This document shows positions 32,601-44,631 of a DNA stretch of 64,000 nucleotides, in pieces. The notes below the pieces were generated by a model. The model was given only the letters and a program-made list of their open reading frames with translations. It ran no database searches and was not told the origin of the DNA. Source of the stretch: Diaporthe sp. PMI_573 (taxonomy: Eukaryota; Ascomycota; Sordariomycetes; Diaporthales; Diaporthaceae); the NCBI GenBank assembly GCA_021399435.1, contig JAJTUP010000107.1:1-64000 (forward strand). The letters run 5' to 3'. The translations under genes and the position numbers were made by a program. Within the stretch, counting starts at the first letter, position 1, and every line of letters begins with the position of its first letter.

Positions 32601-34089
32601 TCAGACCTTGAATGTAATTGTTCTCGTAGTGAGGAATTCCGAGATGCCCCATGATGAACCAAACCGGCCATATCCAGTCGACTTCATTCCGCCATGTGGC
32701 AGTGTCGGCTCGTCATGGATCGTTGAACCATTAATATGAACCGCACTTTCACCTCTCGTTAGCATTGACGTCATCTCATGTCTGTGGGCGGGAAAGATAA
32801 CAGATCACTCACCCGCTGTGAATTTTTCTGGCAACTGCTAGGGCTTTGGGGAGGCTTCCCCATACTGCTGCGGAGAGCCCATATTCAGTGTCGTTGGCCA
32901 CTGCGATCGCCTCCTCTACCGTTGGGACCACTATGAAAGCCACCACCGGTCCAAACGACTCCTCACGATACAGTCGTGACTGCTGGACGTCTTTCAAGAC
33001 AATAGGCGCCACAGAACGGTTGGCAGAATCGGCGAATCCAGGTGTCCCGGCCACAATAGTGGCGCCGTTGTTCAACGCGTCTTATACGAGTTCATGAACC
33101 TTTTTCGCCCCCGACGGTCGCATAGAAGCCTGATGATTGACGCCAGGAGGGTATAGTTTGGCATACGTCTGCTTGAGGATCTCCTCGAACCGAGCTGCAA
33201 CTGACCCTAGAACGATGACCCGTTCCGTCGCCATGCAGACCTGACCGGCATGGAGATTAGACCCTCCAGCGGTAGCGGAAGCCGCACCTTCGAGGTCTGC
33301 ATCGTCCAGCACAACCAAAGGCGCTTTGCCTCCAAGTTCCAGAAGGACCGGCTTCAGTTCTTTGGCGGCCAATCCAGCTATAATGCGACCGACCGCCGTC
33401 GACCCAGTGAAATTGATCTTCTTCACGGCCGAATGCTTGATTAGCGCCCCGATTACTTCTGGTCCTTTCTCAGGACCGTGTGCCACGACATTGACAACGC
33501 CAGGTGGGACTCCCACCTTATGGAAGCATTCACCAAGAAGAAGAAGTGTTCGCGGGCAGAGTTCCGAGGCTTTGAGCACCACTGTGTTACCAGCAGCTAA
33601 TGCATAGGCAACGGAACGCACCCCTAGCAAGGCAGCCGCGTTCCAAGGTGCAATACCGAGCATTACGCCATATGGTACGTGTTCAACGAGGGCAGTGGAC
33701 TGTGTGTCGAGCAGAGGAGGCGAATCACCCTGGATCGTAGATTGTCGACAGGCAACTTCCCTGAGTATCTGGATGGCGTTCTCGCAATCGAATGCGGTCC
33801 ATTCGGGCCCGGCTGCTGTTTCTAACGTAACGTATTTCTTCATTTCCTCGAGGCACTCAGCCATCTGATCTGCTGCCTTATTCAAAAGGGTTCGACGCTC
33901 TAGATAGTTAAGACCAGACCAAACGGGGAATGCTGCTTGCGCCGCGGCGGCCGCCTTCTCTGCTTCGGCTGCAGAGGCGCCGAACGCTTTCCATAGCTCA
34001 CTTCCATCATTAGGGTTAAGAACAGAGAACGACTCTTCGGTCTGAAGTGCGATACCATCGATTAGGAGAGGCACCGTATTCGTAGCCAT
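32601..34089 (-). pseudogene. Aldehyde dehydrogenase (vanillin/salicylaldehyde type) with one in-frame stop
   Basis: From the ATG at 34089 the frame encodes an NAD(P)-dependent aldehyde dehydrogenase: GIAPWNAAALLGVR (cofactor pocket), INFTGSTAVGR, the catalytic Glu in LLELGGKAP and the catalytic Cys in HAGQVCMATERVIV. A single TAA (33082-33084) falls between KKVHELV and DALNNGATIVAG, where relatives have Glu. The same frame then continues with REESFGPVV and YGLSAAVWG to KIHSG (32816), then an intron, then a last exon with DEPTLPHGGMKSTGYGRFG and a stop at 32601-32603. All other parts look sound. It is either a young pseudogene, a sequencing error, or a read-through gene. Confidence 0.85.
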
Positions 34090-34184
34090 GGTATCCTGAA
34101 GTTTATGCCGCTTTCTGCAAGATCTCTCGCTGCCTTAACACTGATAAGAAGTAAAACAAGGCTTTATAAAATAAGCTGTTCGGA

Positions 34185-35155
34185 TAGGGATGGGAATTTT
34201 TAGTAATTAGTTATAGCTAGTTCTTAATTACTAATTACGAAATAAGAGACTTCTCTTATTACTAATTACTAGTAGTAACTACTAAGGCCTTTTCTACTAT
34301 TAGTAATTCCTAACTGTATATCAAGAGCTCTAAACAGGTATGGGGTGGGGCCTCGAGGATCGGGCCCCTCCTGGACTTGGTGGGCCTTGAACTCACCCCC
34401 ACCGAATGCCAAGTCTGCCAGTCAGGTCGAATGTGTTCCGGAGATGCTTTCGACATCTCCGGAAGTCTGAGTGGGGAGGGTCAGATGGTACCAGGGCCGA
34501 TGACTTGCCTAGTTGTCGATGAACTTTATATTAGCACAATTCGAATCAGGAAAGGAGGCAGCCGTTGATAATCCAGTGTTGGCACTAATGTATAACTTGG
34601 GCTGGGCTAAGTTGGATAAGTATTATCGCCTTACTGAAGAGTCACCTATATATATTTGCGACCATCATACTTTATCCTTCGCACAAGTAGCACTACATCC
34701 AGGAGAACTGGGAAAGGCGGTGGGTTGAGCTATTAGAGAGGCTGATTGAGGCGCTATGGAATGAATACAAACCTGTGGAATCGCCGCCCCCTCTTTGCGA
34801 GGTCCCACCGACGACCACGAATAAGTTCTTAAACTAGACGAACAAGCATCTGCAGCCGTCACTCGCCATAGACGAATATGAACGATACTGCCGTTCTGAA
34901 TGGGTCTTTGGCTTTACGAGTGCCCTTGTGTGGTGGCTAGAGGAGACGCAGCAAAGAACCTATCCGAGCCTGAGCAAGATGGCCGTGGATATACTGTCAA
35001 TTCCTGCAATGTCTGCGGAGCTGGAACGACTCTTCTCTGGTGCAAAGATCACGCTTAGGGATCGTCGAAATCCACTCGGCAGTGATGTAGTCGAAGCATT
35101 GGAGTGCCTGAAATCATGGTTTGGGATACAGGATCTTCAAAGTGATGAGACTTGA
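34185..35155 (+). pseudogene. hAT remnant: degraded transposase C-terminal half
   Basis: The left end reads TAGGGATGGGAATTTTTAGT and is followed by TTAATTACTAATTA-type repeats to about 34330. Coding pieces follow: LGWAKLDKYYRLTEESPIYI (about 34597-34656), then, after frameshifts and a stop, KPVESPPPLCEV, and finally IPAMSAELERLFSGAK with ALECLKSWFG of the dimerisation domain (34986-35126). The BED finger and most of the catalytic core are missing. No matching right terminus was found. Confidence 0.75.
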
Positions 35156-35345
35156 TATGATCACGTGGAATATATTGGATGTATTTTCATATTGCCAATA
35201 TATTGGTGTCTTGGCAATAAATATGATATGGCTCTTTGCTATATGGGGTAATACAGTATGTACCCCCTGACAATACAATAATATTGCGATGGCGTCCATA
35301 TTGCCAATATTGTATTGTTTATATTATTAGCAACACTGCAGCTCT
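35156..35345. repeat. ATATTGCCAATAT palindrome cluster
   Basis: The motif ATATTGCCAATAT and partial copies recur at about 35190-35215 and 35300-35320 just downstream of the hAT remnant. The position suggests subterminal repeats of this or another hAT, but no terminal repeat was identified. Confidence 0.5.
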
Positions 35346-35796
35346 GGGGCAAGCCCAAATGGCAAACCATCAAGACCTAAGAGGAATGGCGGCAATTTCT
35401 TGCAGCCCGGCTAATTCAGCGGTTTAGACCATTAGCAGGAGGTCGCCAAAATTCACGACCTCAGCAGGCTATAGATAAAAGGCATACTCATGTTCCATGG
35501 TAGCACCATTGCAAAGGATCAAGGAAGGAAATTTCGGCTTGCTTCTATTACGGCAATACGAAGGCAACACGTCAGGCTTTAGGCGAGACGCCTGGGGGTA
35601 AACTCATTCGGCGGCGGCGGCAGAAAACTCCAAAGGGTGCTTGAATTGTAATGTCCCGCCATGTAAGGACAGAAATTGCTGGTACCTCTAGCATGAGCAA
35701 AGCCCTATTAACTCTACCCTGCCCTTGGCAAATCATTGAGTCTTTAGTGTTCAGTGAACAGCAAGCACTACTCCTAGTACTTGGAGGTCTTGGAGG

Positions 35797-37233
35797 TCAG
35801 CCGAATAGTGCCTCGAATCTCGCGGCGGCTTCTCCCTGAGGTAGATCTTCTATAAGAAGCCTCAACTTCGCGCACGCTCCTTCGAGTTGGGCAGTAGTAT
35901 CTTTGAGGATGGCTTGCGCTGCGACTGGGTCTTCTGGGAGAGGCGGCCTGGTACTGCGGCGCCAGTCCAAGCGAGACTGCGATAACCACGCCATTGTTTT
36001 CGGGTGCGAGTTCCAGTACAACCAGTTCAGGTGCGTTTGCAGTTGCACGAGAGCTAAGTCCGCGGGATCGTCTGGATGTGGGATGGGTCTGCAGAGCTTG
36101 TTCTTGGTCTTGTCATCATTGTACGTGGCCTCGACGTGCGCGATGAACGCGGAGCTGAAGACTTGCTGGGCCATGCGGACGGGTTGCAGCCTAATCTTGT
36201 CGTCTTGGAAGATCGCCGTTGCGTCTTGCTTCGCGAGTCCATCTGCAGAGCAGTCGACGAACAGCGAATCGGGATCGGGCGTGTAACTACCGTTTTGGAG
36301 CAGCACTTCATGCCGGCTGATGCGAATGACATGGCCCTGACGGACGATGTTCTTGATTTTCTTCAGCTGTTCGAACTCGGGTAGCGAAATTGTGGCGAAG
36401 CGAAACATGGTAGGCCAGACCCTGTCGTCCAGCTGAAGTAGTTGTTGGGAGGCTACGAGACGCTTCAGTAGGTCGTCTACCGATGAAGCAGCCATAACGG
36501 ATTCGACGAAGGCCTTTTGAACGGCGCGAGATATTTCGGCGAACTGTTTTCCCGGTTGAAAGGCGCTGCGGTTATAGAGGAACGAGTCCCGAGGCATAAT
36601 CCAAGTGATTCTGGCCGGGTCGATGCCGTTGGCTAGCAACCAGAGACAAGCATCGATACCTGTCTTGCCGGCACCTATCACGGTGTAGTTGGCATATGGT
36701 CGTGCCGCGCTCGCCATGTCGTTGGGAGTAACAAACTCCACGTCCTCTGCAACTTGGTATACAGGCGGGCCCATTGAAGGGACTTTGACTTTCATGTAGG
36801 TTGCATCTACAATACGCGTCTCCTTTCCCACTTGATAAGCCTTGCCGGTCAAGATGGAATGAAATTCGCGTCCACCAGTGTACTCATGCTTGGGATAGTA
36901 GGCGACCCGTCCGGACGGGAGGAAGGTTTGGTGCATAACGGTGTCATAGTAAGCACAAATTTCATCTCGAGATGCGAGCTCATAGAGTCCCTTATTCCAT
37001 CCCACTTTGTCGATGCTATCGTGACCGAGATGTCTGGAGTTGACTCCATAGGCGGAGGAAGGTTGGTGAAGGCGCACGTAAGGATACGCAACAGTCCAAT
37101 GCCCGCTTGGGCGAGCATAGCGATCCACAATGGCCACAGTCTTTTCGGTGTCTGTGAGAAGCGTGTCAACGAATGCCATTCCCATGGCACCTGCGCCAAT
37201 GACTAGGTAGTCGACATTAATGGTCTCAGCCAT
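35797..37233 (-). CDS. FAD/NAD(P)-dependent monooxygenase-like protein, 478 residues
   Basis: This uninterrupted single-exon gene starts MAETINVDYLVIGAGAMGMA, an FAD-binding GxGxxG. A second dinucleotide fold lies near residue 185 (YTVIGAGKTGIDACLWLL), consistent with NADPH binding, as in flavin monooxygenases and amine-oxidase-like reductases. The C terminus is helical. The family is seen in fungi as FAD/NAD(P)-binding proteins of unknown substrate. It is likely cytosolic; no signal peptide is present. It stands between a hAT remnant and an epoxide hydrolase fragment, with an aldehyde dehydrogenase nearby, so an oxidative catabolic setting is possible but not shown. Confidence 0.88.
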   Translation of the reverse strand: MAETINVDYLVIGAGAMGMAFVDTLLTDTEKTVAIVDRYARPSGHWTVAYPYVRLHQPSSAYGVNSRHLGHDSIDKVGWNKGLYELASRDEICAYYDTVMHQTFLPSGRVAYYPKHEYTGGREFHSILTGKAYQVGKETRIVDATYMKVKVPSMGPPVYQVAEDVEFVTPNDMASAARPYANYTVIGAGKTGIDACLWLLANGIDPARITWIMPRDSFLYNRSAFQPGKQFAEISRAVQKAFVESVMAASSVDDLLKRLVASQQLLQLDDRVWPTMFRFATISLPEFEQLKKIKNIVRQGHVIRISRHEVLLQNGSYTPDPDSLFVDCSADGLAKQDATAIFQDDKIRLQPVRMAQQVFSSAFIAHVEATYNDDKTKNKLCRPIPHPDDPADLALVQLQTHLNWLYWNSHPKTMAWLSQSRLDWRRSTRPPLPEDPVAAQAILKDTTAQLEGACAKLRLLIEDLPQGEAAARFEALFG

Positions 37234-38072
37234 CTTGAAGAGAGGTATTCTGGGTGTTTGAGGGGGTAATTACAAACAGTCGTGAATTCGCTGTTTGATT
37301 GACAACGTCTAGATGATCTTGATACCTCGCACCAGGTGTCCTTGTACTTATTCTGTAAGGCATATATGAGGAAATGGTTAGTTAAGGTGACTGCTACATT
37401 TGAAGCAGGCATGTTTCGGTAGAGCTTTAACCCAACGGAGCGGACGGATTACTGAACCCGTGGGTCGCTTCGGCTCCCGGGCACCCACTACTGCCGCACG
37501 GCGTCTGGGGCCACCAAAGGGAAGACCCACGGGTAGATGGTTATGCCAGCGGGGCACGCAACGCCCGCCGGACCGTTGGGCACGGTTTCCGTAGTGACTG
37601 CGTGGCAGCTGGCCACCCAGATAGTTGAGTAGATAGCCTCACGCCTGGTCTCGAAGGGCAACCTCGAGACCAATCAATAATCACCAATGAGCCCATTTAC
37701 GTGACTATCGTCACCCTTCGAGTGATCACTCAGAAGCCCGACCAACGCTTTTCTTCCTTATCCTCGACATCTGCCTACTCACAACTAAATGTTATGAAAT
37801 TGTCTGCATTTGCGGACTTCATGTAGTGAGCCGGAGCACTGACTCGTCCATCATGGGATTGATTAGTGAACACGTTTCGCCGTCTATACTTACACTGCTG
37901 GGTCATTATTCTGGTCACAGCGCAGGGATTTATGCCGTTTCAGCTGGCCCAGCCAATTCATCCTATCCTACAACATTAGAAAATCCCATAAAAATATCTA
38001 AGTCCTACCTCTAGTCTTTCGTGTGATTAAAAAACAAGATTTTCTCAACCCTCCCCTTTGGTCATTCGAATC
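37234..38072. other. Intergenic, no gene recognised
   Basis: Contains a GC-rich stretch (about 37430-37670) with short spurious frames, then AT-rich sequence upstream of the epoxide hydrolase fragment. Confidence 0.5.
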
Positions 38073-38520
38073 ATGGCCCAAGCATTTGGCAGCCTCCCTG
38101 GCCGGGTTCTCAAGACACCTGAAAAGTTCACCCTACGCGTCCCCGACCAAGACCTGGAGGAATTCATGCAGCTGCTGAAGCTGTCCAAAATTGGCCCCGA
38201 AACATGGTACAACAAGCAGGAAGGTGGCCGATTCGGCGTCACTCGAGAGTGGCTCACCAACGCCAAGGACGCTTGGCTCAGATTCGACTGGCGGAAGCAG
38301 GAGGACCGTATCAACTCGTTTCCCAACTTCAAGTCCAAGGTCGAGAACGCAGATCTGGGGACCGTGAACTTTCATTTTGCCGCTCTATTCTCCAACAAAA
38401 AGAGGCGGTGCCTATTATTTTCATTCACGGTTGGCCCGGCTCGTTCCTCGAGTTCTACCCAATGCTCGATTTGCTCGTGAACAAATACACACCGGACCCA
38501 TCAGAAACGAGGTCAACTAT
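38073..38520 (+). pseudogene. Epoxide hydrolase, N-terminal fragment, frameshifted
   Basis: From the ATG at 38073 the frame encodes the epoxide-hydrolase N-terminal lid region (FTLRVPDQDLEEFMQLLKLS, WYNKQEGGRFGVTREWL, VNFHFAALFSNKK). A one-base shift at the A-run near 38395 moves to the frame carrying VPIIFIHGWPGSFLEFYPML, the HGWPGS oxyanion-hole motif of the alpha/beta hydrolase. The family is lost after NKYTPDPSE. The catalytic Asp, second acid and His are absent. GC-rich repeats follow (about 38525-38605). Confidence 0.85.
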
Positions 38521-38605
38521 CGTGGTGGTGGCGGCGGCGCCGTCACGGCGACGGCGACGTGCGTGACGGAAGGGGGCCGAGAACGGGGGGGGGGGCCGAG
38601 ATCCG

Positions 38606-39029
38606 GGCACACTACATTAAATGACGACGCCAAGTCCAGAGGCGGTCAACTCATTTCGGCCTACCCTGTGATTGAAACCTTCAAATGTCAGTAAGTTATT
38701 ATCGACGTGACAGTCGCACCAACGCAGTACCATGTTGAGTGTATCGCGCTTGATCTGATTTAGATGGATTGGCTGCTGAACGACGCCGCAGTGATTGATC
38801 ATGTTTCGCAGGATGATCAATCTCTCACCGATGCACGCATTTACGCGCGCGAGTCTATCGCAAAGTTAGAAAGGCGATTCATGCCAGGTGTGGTACGTTA
38901 GTGGTGGAGATTCCAAAGAATGGCTATGTCCCCCTTCGTCTTCCTCGACAATTCACCATAACGAGAGTTCAAAGAAGCTGACAGGGAACAATCTTCACCA
39001 TGTGACGCAAACGAAGGCCTTGGCATCAT
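38606..39029. other. Unassigned segment between epoxide hydrolase and DUF3723 fragments
   Basis: A short plus-strand frame from 38761 (MDWLLNDAAVIDHVSQDD) is protein-like but unrecognised; it could be an exon of a lost gene. Confidence 0.35.
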
Positions 39030-39743
39030 TTGAACGAGTGCCCCAAGAAAGAAGACAATCAAGATACACCTACACCCCAGAAGCCTGACCCCAAGGCATG
39101 GTACGGCATAGCAAGACTCGCAGCAAAGGTAGGGTTTGAGCCAGATGAGATCGACCGACTATGCCTTTCGGATCCGGATCACGAACTGGCACATGAGGTT
39201 CTCCTCCGGGCACGGAAGCCCGAGCGCTTCAGTTATGACGAGTCCAAGTTCGGTGGATATGTGGATGAAGTCAGTCGCGTATTCAAGCACGCTTCTGAGA
39301 TGCAGCCTGATGAGAGCAAGCCGGACATGTTGCTTCCGGGTTCCGGAGAAGACATCAAGCGCAGAAGTGGTCGCGTGTTTTGTAACGCGTACAAGGCCGA
39401 CCGGAAATAGCTGTTCTTGCAACAGATATATGATGCACGGTATGGAAAAGGGAGCGGTGTATCTTCCCTTGCGGTGAAGGCGTCCGTGTTCTTTGCCTTC
39501 TTCGGGAAGCGCCTGTCCGTTGGCAAGGTTGATGCTCCGTCCAATGATACAGCAACAGGTGCGCTAGATGGTCAATTAACGCCGGGTGAGCCAAATACGG
39601 CCGCTTCAGATCCAACCCAGGTCGGCCCAGGCGAGCTCGCGGAAAGCAATACAGAGCATGTCGTTACGGAGCCCCCTCTCCCACAAGATATGTCACTTAC
39701 TCTGGCAGACGGCGCCGGTGTCGAAGGAGACGGGGCAACATAA
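39030..39743 (+). pseudogene. DUF3723-type protein, C-terminal fragment with an in-frame stop
   Basis: One plus-strand frame gives KPDPKAWYGIARLAAKVGFE, then DPDHELAHEVLLRARKPERF, VSRVFKHASEM and FCNAYKADRK, then a TAG (39408-39410), then LFLQQIYDARYGKG and VFFAFFGKRLS to a stop at 39741-39743. The order (GFxxxEIxxL, DPDxExAxxxLLxARxPxRF, then a short LFLxxIYDxxxGxG-like block) matches what I know of the fungal DUF3723 family. The TAG fits a C-to-T change of a CAG codon. The large N-terminal part is missing. DUF3723 genes are common Starship cargo. Confidence 0.6.
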
Positions 39744-40650
39744 ACGGATGGGACAACCGAAGCCGCACAGACAGGTCCGTCGAACAAAATGACAAAGGAC
39801 GAGGACGGCCGCGAAAGAATAATGGTGGTGTTCAAGCTGCTCCGAAACCTAAATATTAAAGAGCCAAATTCAAGACTCGCATCTCAAGTTAGTTGGCCTT
39901 TTTCAGGTATCACTGTCTAAGTGTCCTGTTTTGTCGAACGTCACACGCCTGTGCAATGCTCGCCCTTCTGAATTCACGATTTGCCCTTGAAGACATCTAG
40001 GAACCAGCACTGCCCGAGTACCTATTTACGATTTGAGAATCCAATCCTTAAGGCCTTTTCATCACGAAAAAATGCTTTTCTGTATTATATTAATCCCAAT
40101 CAACCCGGTGTGTGGGCGAGGCGTGGTTAGGTTTACCCAGTGTGATGTCGATAGCGCGTCGTGAAAATCTGGATGACAAACCAAGTCACGAAGTCTTTTC
40201 CAGAGCTGTCAAAATATTGTATTCTCCATACGCAATGAGAAGGAGGATCACCTTAAGTGCTGGTTATTGCGTCTTGCTCGGCAGTGTGAACCAGTCTAGC
40301 TCATCAGGTATACTGCACTTACCACTGGAGCCAGCTTCCAAAGACACGTGAAAAGAATGGTCGTGACGTAGCCCTTTCTTGTTTCTGTTATCGATTTCCC
40401 GTTGACCGCTTAAATAGAATTTTTCTTGTGGCCGAGGTCAACACCGATGAGGAGATTCCTTTGGAAACACAATCGTATTGTTCCTCCAGTTCCTCGATGT
40501 GTTCCTGCGCTTTATTATGCTGGTCTGTGCAGTATTACGCGGCTACCTGCTGCTGGTTTGTACGCGTTTCTGAGCCTCGATCTCGTCCAACAAGTGTTGC
40601 GTCTTGCTTTTTTGCTTTGCCAGATTTGCACTGAGGCGTTCCAACTTTTC
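39744..40650. other. About 900 bp without a recognised gene
   Basis: The first 150 bp may still be low-complexity tail of the DUF3723 remnant. The minus-strand coiled-coil frame of the next entry extends into 40560-40650 after a stop. Confidence 0.4.
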
Positions 40651-41293
40651 CTAGCAATCTTCAAACCCATGGGCGCTACGCTTACGGAGTTGCTCGGAGG
40701 CTATTATTCTGTAAGCTTCCGGGGTATCGTTGAGAGCCAAGGCCAGAGAGTCCATTTCCTTGAGCTCGTTCAGGGTTGGGACCAAGTTGTCGAAGGATTT
40801 TGCTTCGAAGAACGTTTTGTACAATTTACGTCGATCATTCGCAGAACGGCCGTCGTAAGCCCATTTGAAAAGCAAGTTGTCGACGAAGGCTGCTTCCGTC
40901 TCAGACTTTCCAGCAGCATCTTGCTCACATACGAATAGGTTTCTCTCGTCCCTGCGGCCTTCATCAACGACGTCTTTCATGGATGGCGAGGCCTGGTGGG
41001 TCAACAAACCTCATCTTCTTGCCCCTCCTATCTCTATCCTCATACTTTTCGTCGCCTCCATATTTTTTTCTCTTCCCGTTCTCCGGTTTCCCATCCTGCC
41101 ACTTAGCCGCTTGTAGACCAGATCCACCTCCTCGATCCGGGTCAGCGGAGGTATCCATCTTGTCGAATTCCATGTCTTCCAGTTGTTCATTGCTCAGATC
41201 GTCAAACGCTCTGGACAGATGTCCCGTTTGTAGGAGTTGCGACATTTTCGAATCACTCATTTGGGGGACTGGGAGCGAAACGGGGCCAGTCAC
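40560..41293 (-). pseudogene. Unrecognised gene with charged and coiled-coil regions, broken
   Basis: A first frame (41293-40964) encodes MSDSKMSQLLQTGHLSRAFD and a very basic stretch (GKRKKYGGDEKYEDRDRRGK). A second, overlapping frame (to 40651) encodes AAFVDNLLFKWAYDGRSAND and LNELKEMDSLALALNDTPEA, stops at FEDC, and then continues in frame as EKLERLSANLAKQKSKTQ, a coiled coil. The same gene is thus interrupted by a frame change and a TAG where relatives would probably have Q or K. Family unknown. Confidence 0.4.
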
Positions 41294-43068
41294 CAGTTCT
41301 AGATCGACTGGATATATACGCCGGCTTGAATGCTCGCATCAGGTCTTATGGAAGTCCTTGATACCACCGGATTCCATCACAATGCACAAACATTGCCATT
41401 TTTTATTTGACTTGTTTTGGGCTCAGCCCGATTTGAGAGCCATACCATTCCGACCCGAAAGTGGTTCCTATCAGTCTGTACTCCTTGTTCCTCCATCACC
41501 TAGCGTACTCCCTTTCCACCCCAGTTGATCTAATGGAAACGACAAGGAGATTCCAAAGCAGTTGGACGACAAATATAGGTGAAGAGGGGACTTTAATCGG
41601 TATGCCATTTCAAGATACAGTATCCCTCACAGCTCGATAAGTCGCAGAGGTGGACAGGCCACTCCATGGGCACAAGCTCGAGTGCCGATTAGATCACTAG
41701 CATCTCTAAACTGCTTCAGGCCAAACCACTGAACCCTGCCCATTGACCGGAACGATACAATGAGTCCCTCTAAATTTGCCTTGATACAGCATGCTGTAGC
41801 CTATTTATGGCACAGGAGCAGGCTATGCAAAACACAAAGCCAACCTACGGGGCCTGTTTCTGGAACTCAGTACAGTATAGCAGACAGCTGGCTTCCTTGC
41901 GATTGGCGTCCAAAATCAAGGTTGCTGGACATTTAGCATCACCCCTAACTGCCAACCTCCATCGCCTCCATCACCCAATACCGTGAGCCCCTGCCGGGGC
42001 CCCGGGTTGCTTATCGTCAGCTTTCAGCCAATCAGCTGCCTCCCGCAAAAAATCCCGTTCCAAGGCTATTCTAGACGAATAGCATTCAACCAGTCTACTC
42101 CAACACTATACAGGAGCTATCTATTCGTCGTCTAGATCAATTGAATTGACAATAAAGTACACATTTAATTGGTAATAGCAGGCCAGTACCACTGGGACGA
42201 CCAGACCAGATGGGCGCAAGACACCGTAGATTTGAGCAATTTACGCACCGCCGCACTGCGTTCCATTTCCTCGACAGAGAATGTGACTGCTCCTCTGGGC
42301 TGAACCGCGTGATGTCAAATCTATCGTGGATGTTAAGCTAGATGGCGCTGCCATCTTGCAGCTCTATCGGCAGAGGTCAAACAGGCGAATGGTCGTCATG
42401 ATGCCCTAAGCTGCACCTGGTCTGGATCCACGCCCAAGTCTATTTCAAACCATTGCCACCTCACGCTGACTCCTTTCCGTTCTGCCAACATTACCTCGGG
42501 GAAGTACACGCAGGGCCCTGACAGTCCATTCATCTGCAGGGTTATCTTGGGGGTGCGTACCTGATCCTGCTCGAACGTGACGTCCTCCAGATGCCTGATG
42601 GTATTGTCAGCACAGCTAAGCCACGGTGCCTGTCTCCAGGATGTGGCTGCCATTATGGATGGCCTTTTCTGGCCTCAAAGGAAGCGCGCCACCGCCCAAT
42701 CTTTCGAAACCCTATGACGTGGAACGCAGCGATTCAGAATTTCTTCTGGCTAAGACCTGGAGAAAGTTCAAGTGTCTGGGTAGAGTTGATGTAGAGGCGG
42801 TCGCAGCCTGGCGCTACTCAACTCTCATGCACAAGTTGGTGACCGCATGGGCCCGGGACTAAGCGCTCATTCAAGGGTTAAGGTCACAGTCAGACATGGT
42901 TGGTCCCAGACAACCACCAATTATGTTCAGCCGAGCGGCCAACCCTGGCCCAAATCTTTCTGCTCGCTTCCCACTCTTTTCCCTTGAACTTTCTAACTCG
43001 AACCTCATCACATACGATAGCAACATCATCGCCGCATCCCACACTACTTTTCCCTCGGCATCGCCATC
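41294..43068. other. About 1.8 kb without a secure gene
   Basis: A minus-strand frame 42653-42396 (IRHLEDVTFEQDQVRTPKIT ... RWQWFEIDLG) reads like the C-terminal exon of some protein but no family or upstream exon was recognised. Otherwise nothing is seen. Confidence 0.4.
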
Positions 43069-44631
43069 ATGAGATCCACAACGGCCTCATCGCCGACGGC
43101 ACCAACACCATCTCCTGCCCAGATGCACTCTATCTCTCGCAAGAAGACTGGCTATAAGCCGTCTCCCGAGCAGTGGGAGGCGATGCGATTGACAATCCAA
43201 AAATTATACATTAACGAGAACAAGACACTGGCGGAAGTATCCAAGATCCTCGGGACGCAATACAGCTTTGATGCCTCGTAAGTTGCATTGAGCGCGATGA
43301 TGCTCGCTCAAGACCCTCCTCGCTATCAGCTGGTGGTCGTTGATCAGCTCTGTCAAACGCGAGACAACTCACTGACTCACTCAATCGTTATGCGCACCTC
43401 AAGACCCAAGCAGTACAAGAACCGTTTTCAGCAATGGGGTCTCTGGAAGAACCTCTCCACGAGAGATGCAGCCAGACTCATCCAGATGAAGGCGTCGAGG
43501 GATTCAATAGGCAAGACGTCGACTTTTGTGCGCGCAGGACAGAAGCTCGACTTTGACCGCGTCCAGAAGACCATGCGCCGCGGCAAACAAAGAATTCCCA
43601 GGAGTGCCGCAGAAGAGGAACCGCGAAAGCCTAGCCGAGCGGAGCCAGCACCCCCCGCTTGCAACCAGCCGTCAAGGGTGGAATGCCGCACTCCCTCTCC
43701 GGAGCCCCTTGACGCAAAGGACGAATTGGACATGCTGGACATTCTGGACCCAAATTGCCTCCGTGTCGACGGCATGGCTGTCGATTATGACTTTAGCGAT
43801 TTTGGATCCGACACATTTCATCATACGCATGTGTCCGACTCTATTCTGCCTTTTAGCAGCCTCAGCGACGCTGAACAGTTTGACCCGTCTGACGCCTGCC
43901 ACTATAGAGATCCTCGCATTGAATTTATTTGGGACATATATGCGCGCGTGCATCACAGGCTGGCCTTGAGATGCGAATGGCTGCGGACCGAGGCGCTCTC
44001 CGACCCAGTTTTAAGGCTTTTCAGGAGGGACAACGCACTTTTAGCGATGCTGGAACCCTTAATAGCCACAAACGGAAACCATGCTATGCGAGAGCTGTTC
44101 GTCGCCAACTTCGTGTCATCATTTCTGCATCGACCAGAATTTTCGCAATTTGCCCTGCATGTTCAGGACACCATTGGGCAAGCTTTCACAGACACCAAGG
44201 CCACGTCATATCACGCTACAGTGGTCGAGAACGCTTTGCAATACTTAGGATTACAAACATACACGCGACGATTCATTGAAATAATGCAGGACAGAGACCC
44301 TACGAAGTCCCCACCTTCATCAGACGAGAGAATATCTTCTCTGAAGACTGAGACCTCCGACGGCTTGAGCCCAGATGTGTACTTATCTTCGCCACGGATT
44401 CAAATGCCATTCACTCCGCCTGGTTGCAATGATTACGACAACGGACCCGGCACCGACGACTTCGAAGGCGCAGCTTTTGCCTACCATCTCGGGGAGACCG
44501 AGCCGGCGGAAGCGCGCCTTCGAGCCTTGACCTGCTACGACGGGTCGGGTTCTACAAAGGGACAAGTGCTTATGCGACTGGCCTGGTATTGCTTGTCCCG
44601 CGTCCAACGGGAATCTGGGAGGGTCGGCTAG
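43069..44631 (+). CDS. Clr5-domain protein, 2 exons, 478 residues
   Basis: Exon 1 is 43069-43277 and exon 2 is 43404-44631, with a 126-nt GT..AG intron inside the Clr5 domain. The domain reads SPEQWEAMRLTIQKLYINEN, LAEVSKILG and, across the splice, PKQYKNRFQQWGLWKNL; W and KN positions fit the family. Clr5 is a DNA-binding-like domain first seen in a fission yeast silencing factor and greatly expanded in filamentous fungi. The rest is rich in acidic and Ser/Pro segments and ends QVLMRLAWYCLSRVQRESG, which may be followed by a further exon. Probably nuclear. Intact as far as can be seen; the start is the first ATG in a protein-like context. Confidence 0.82.
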
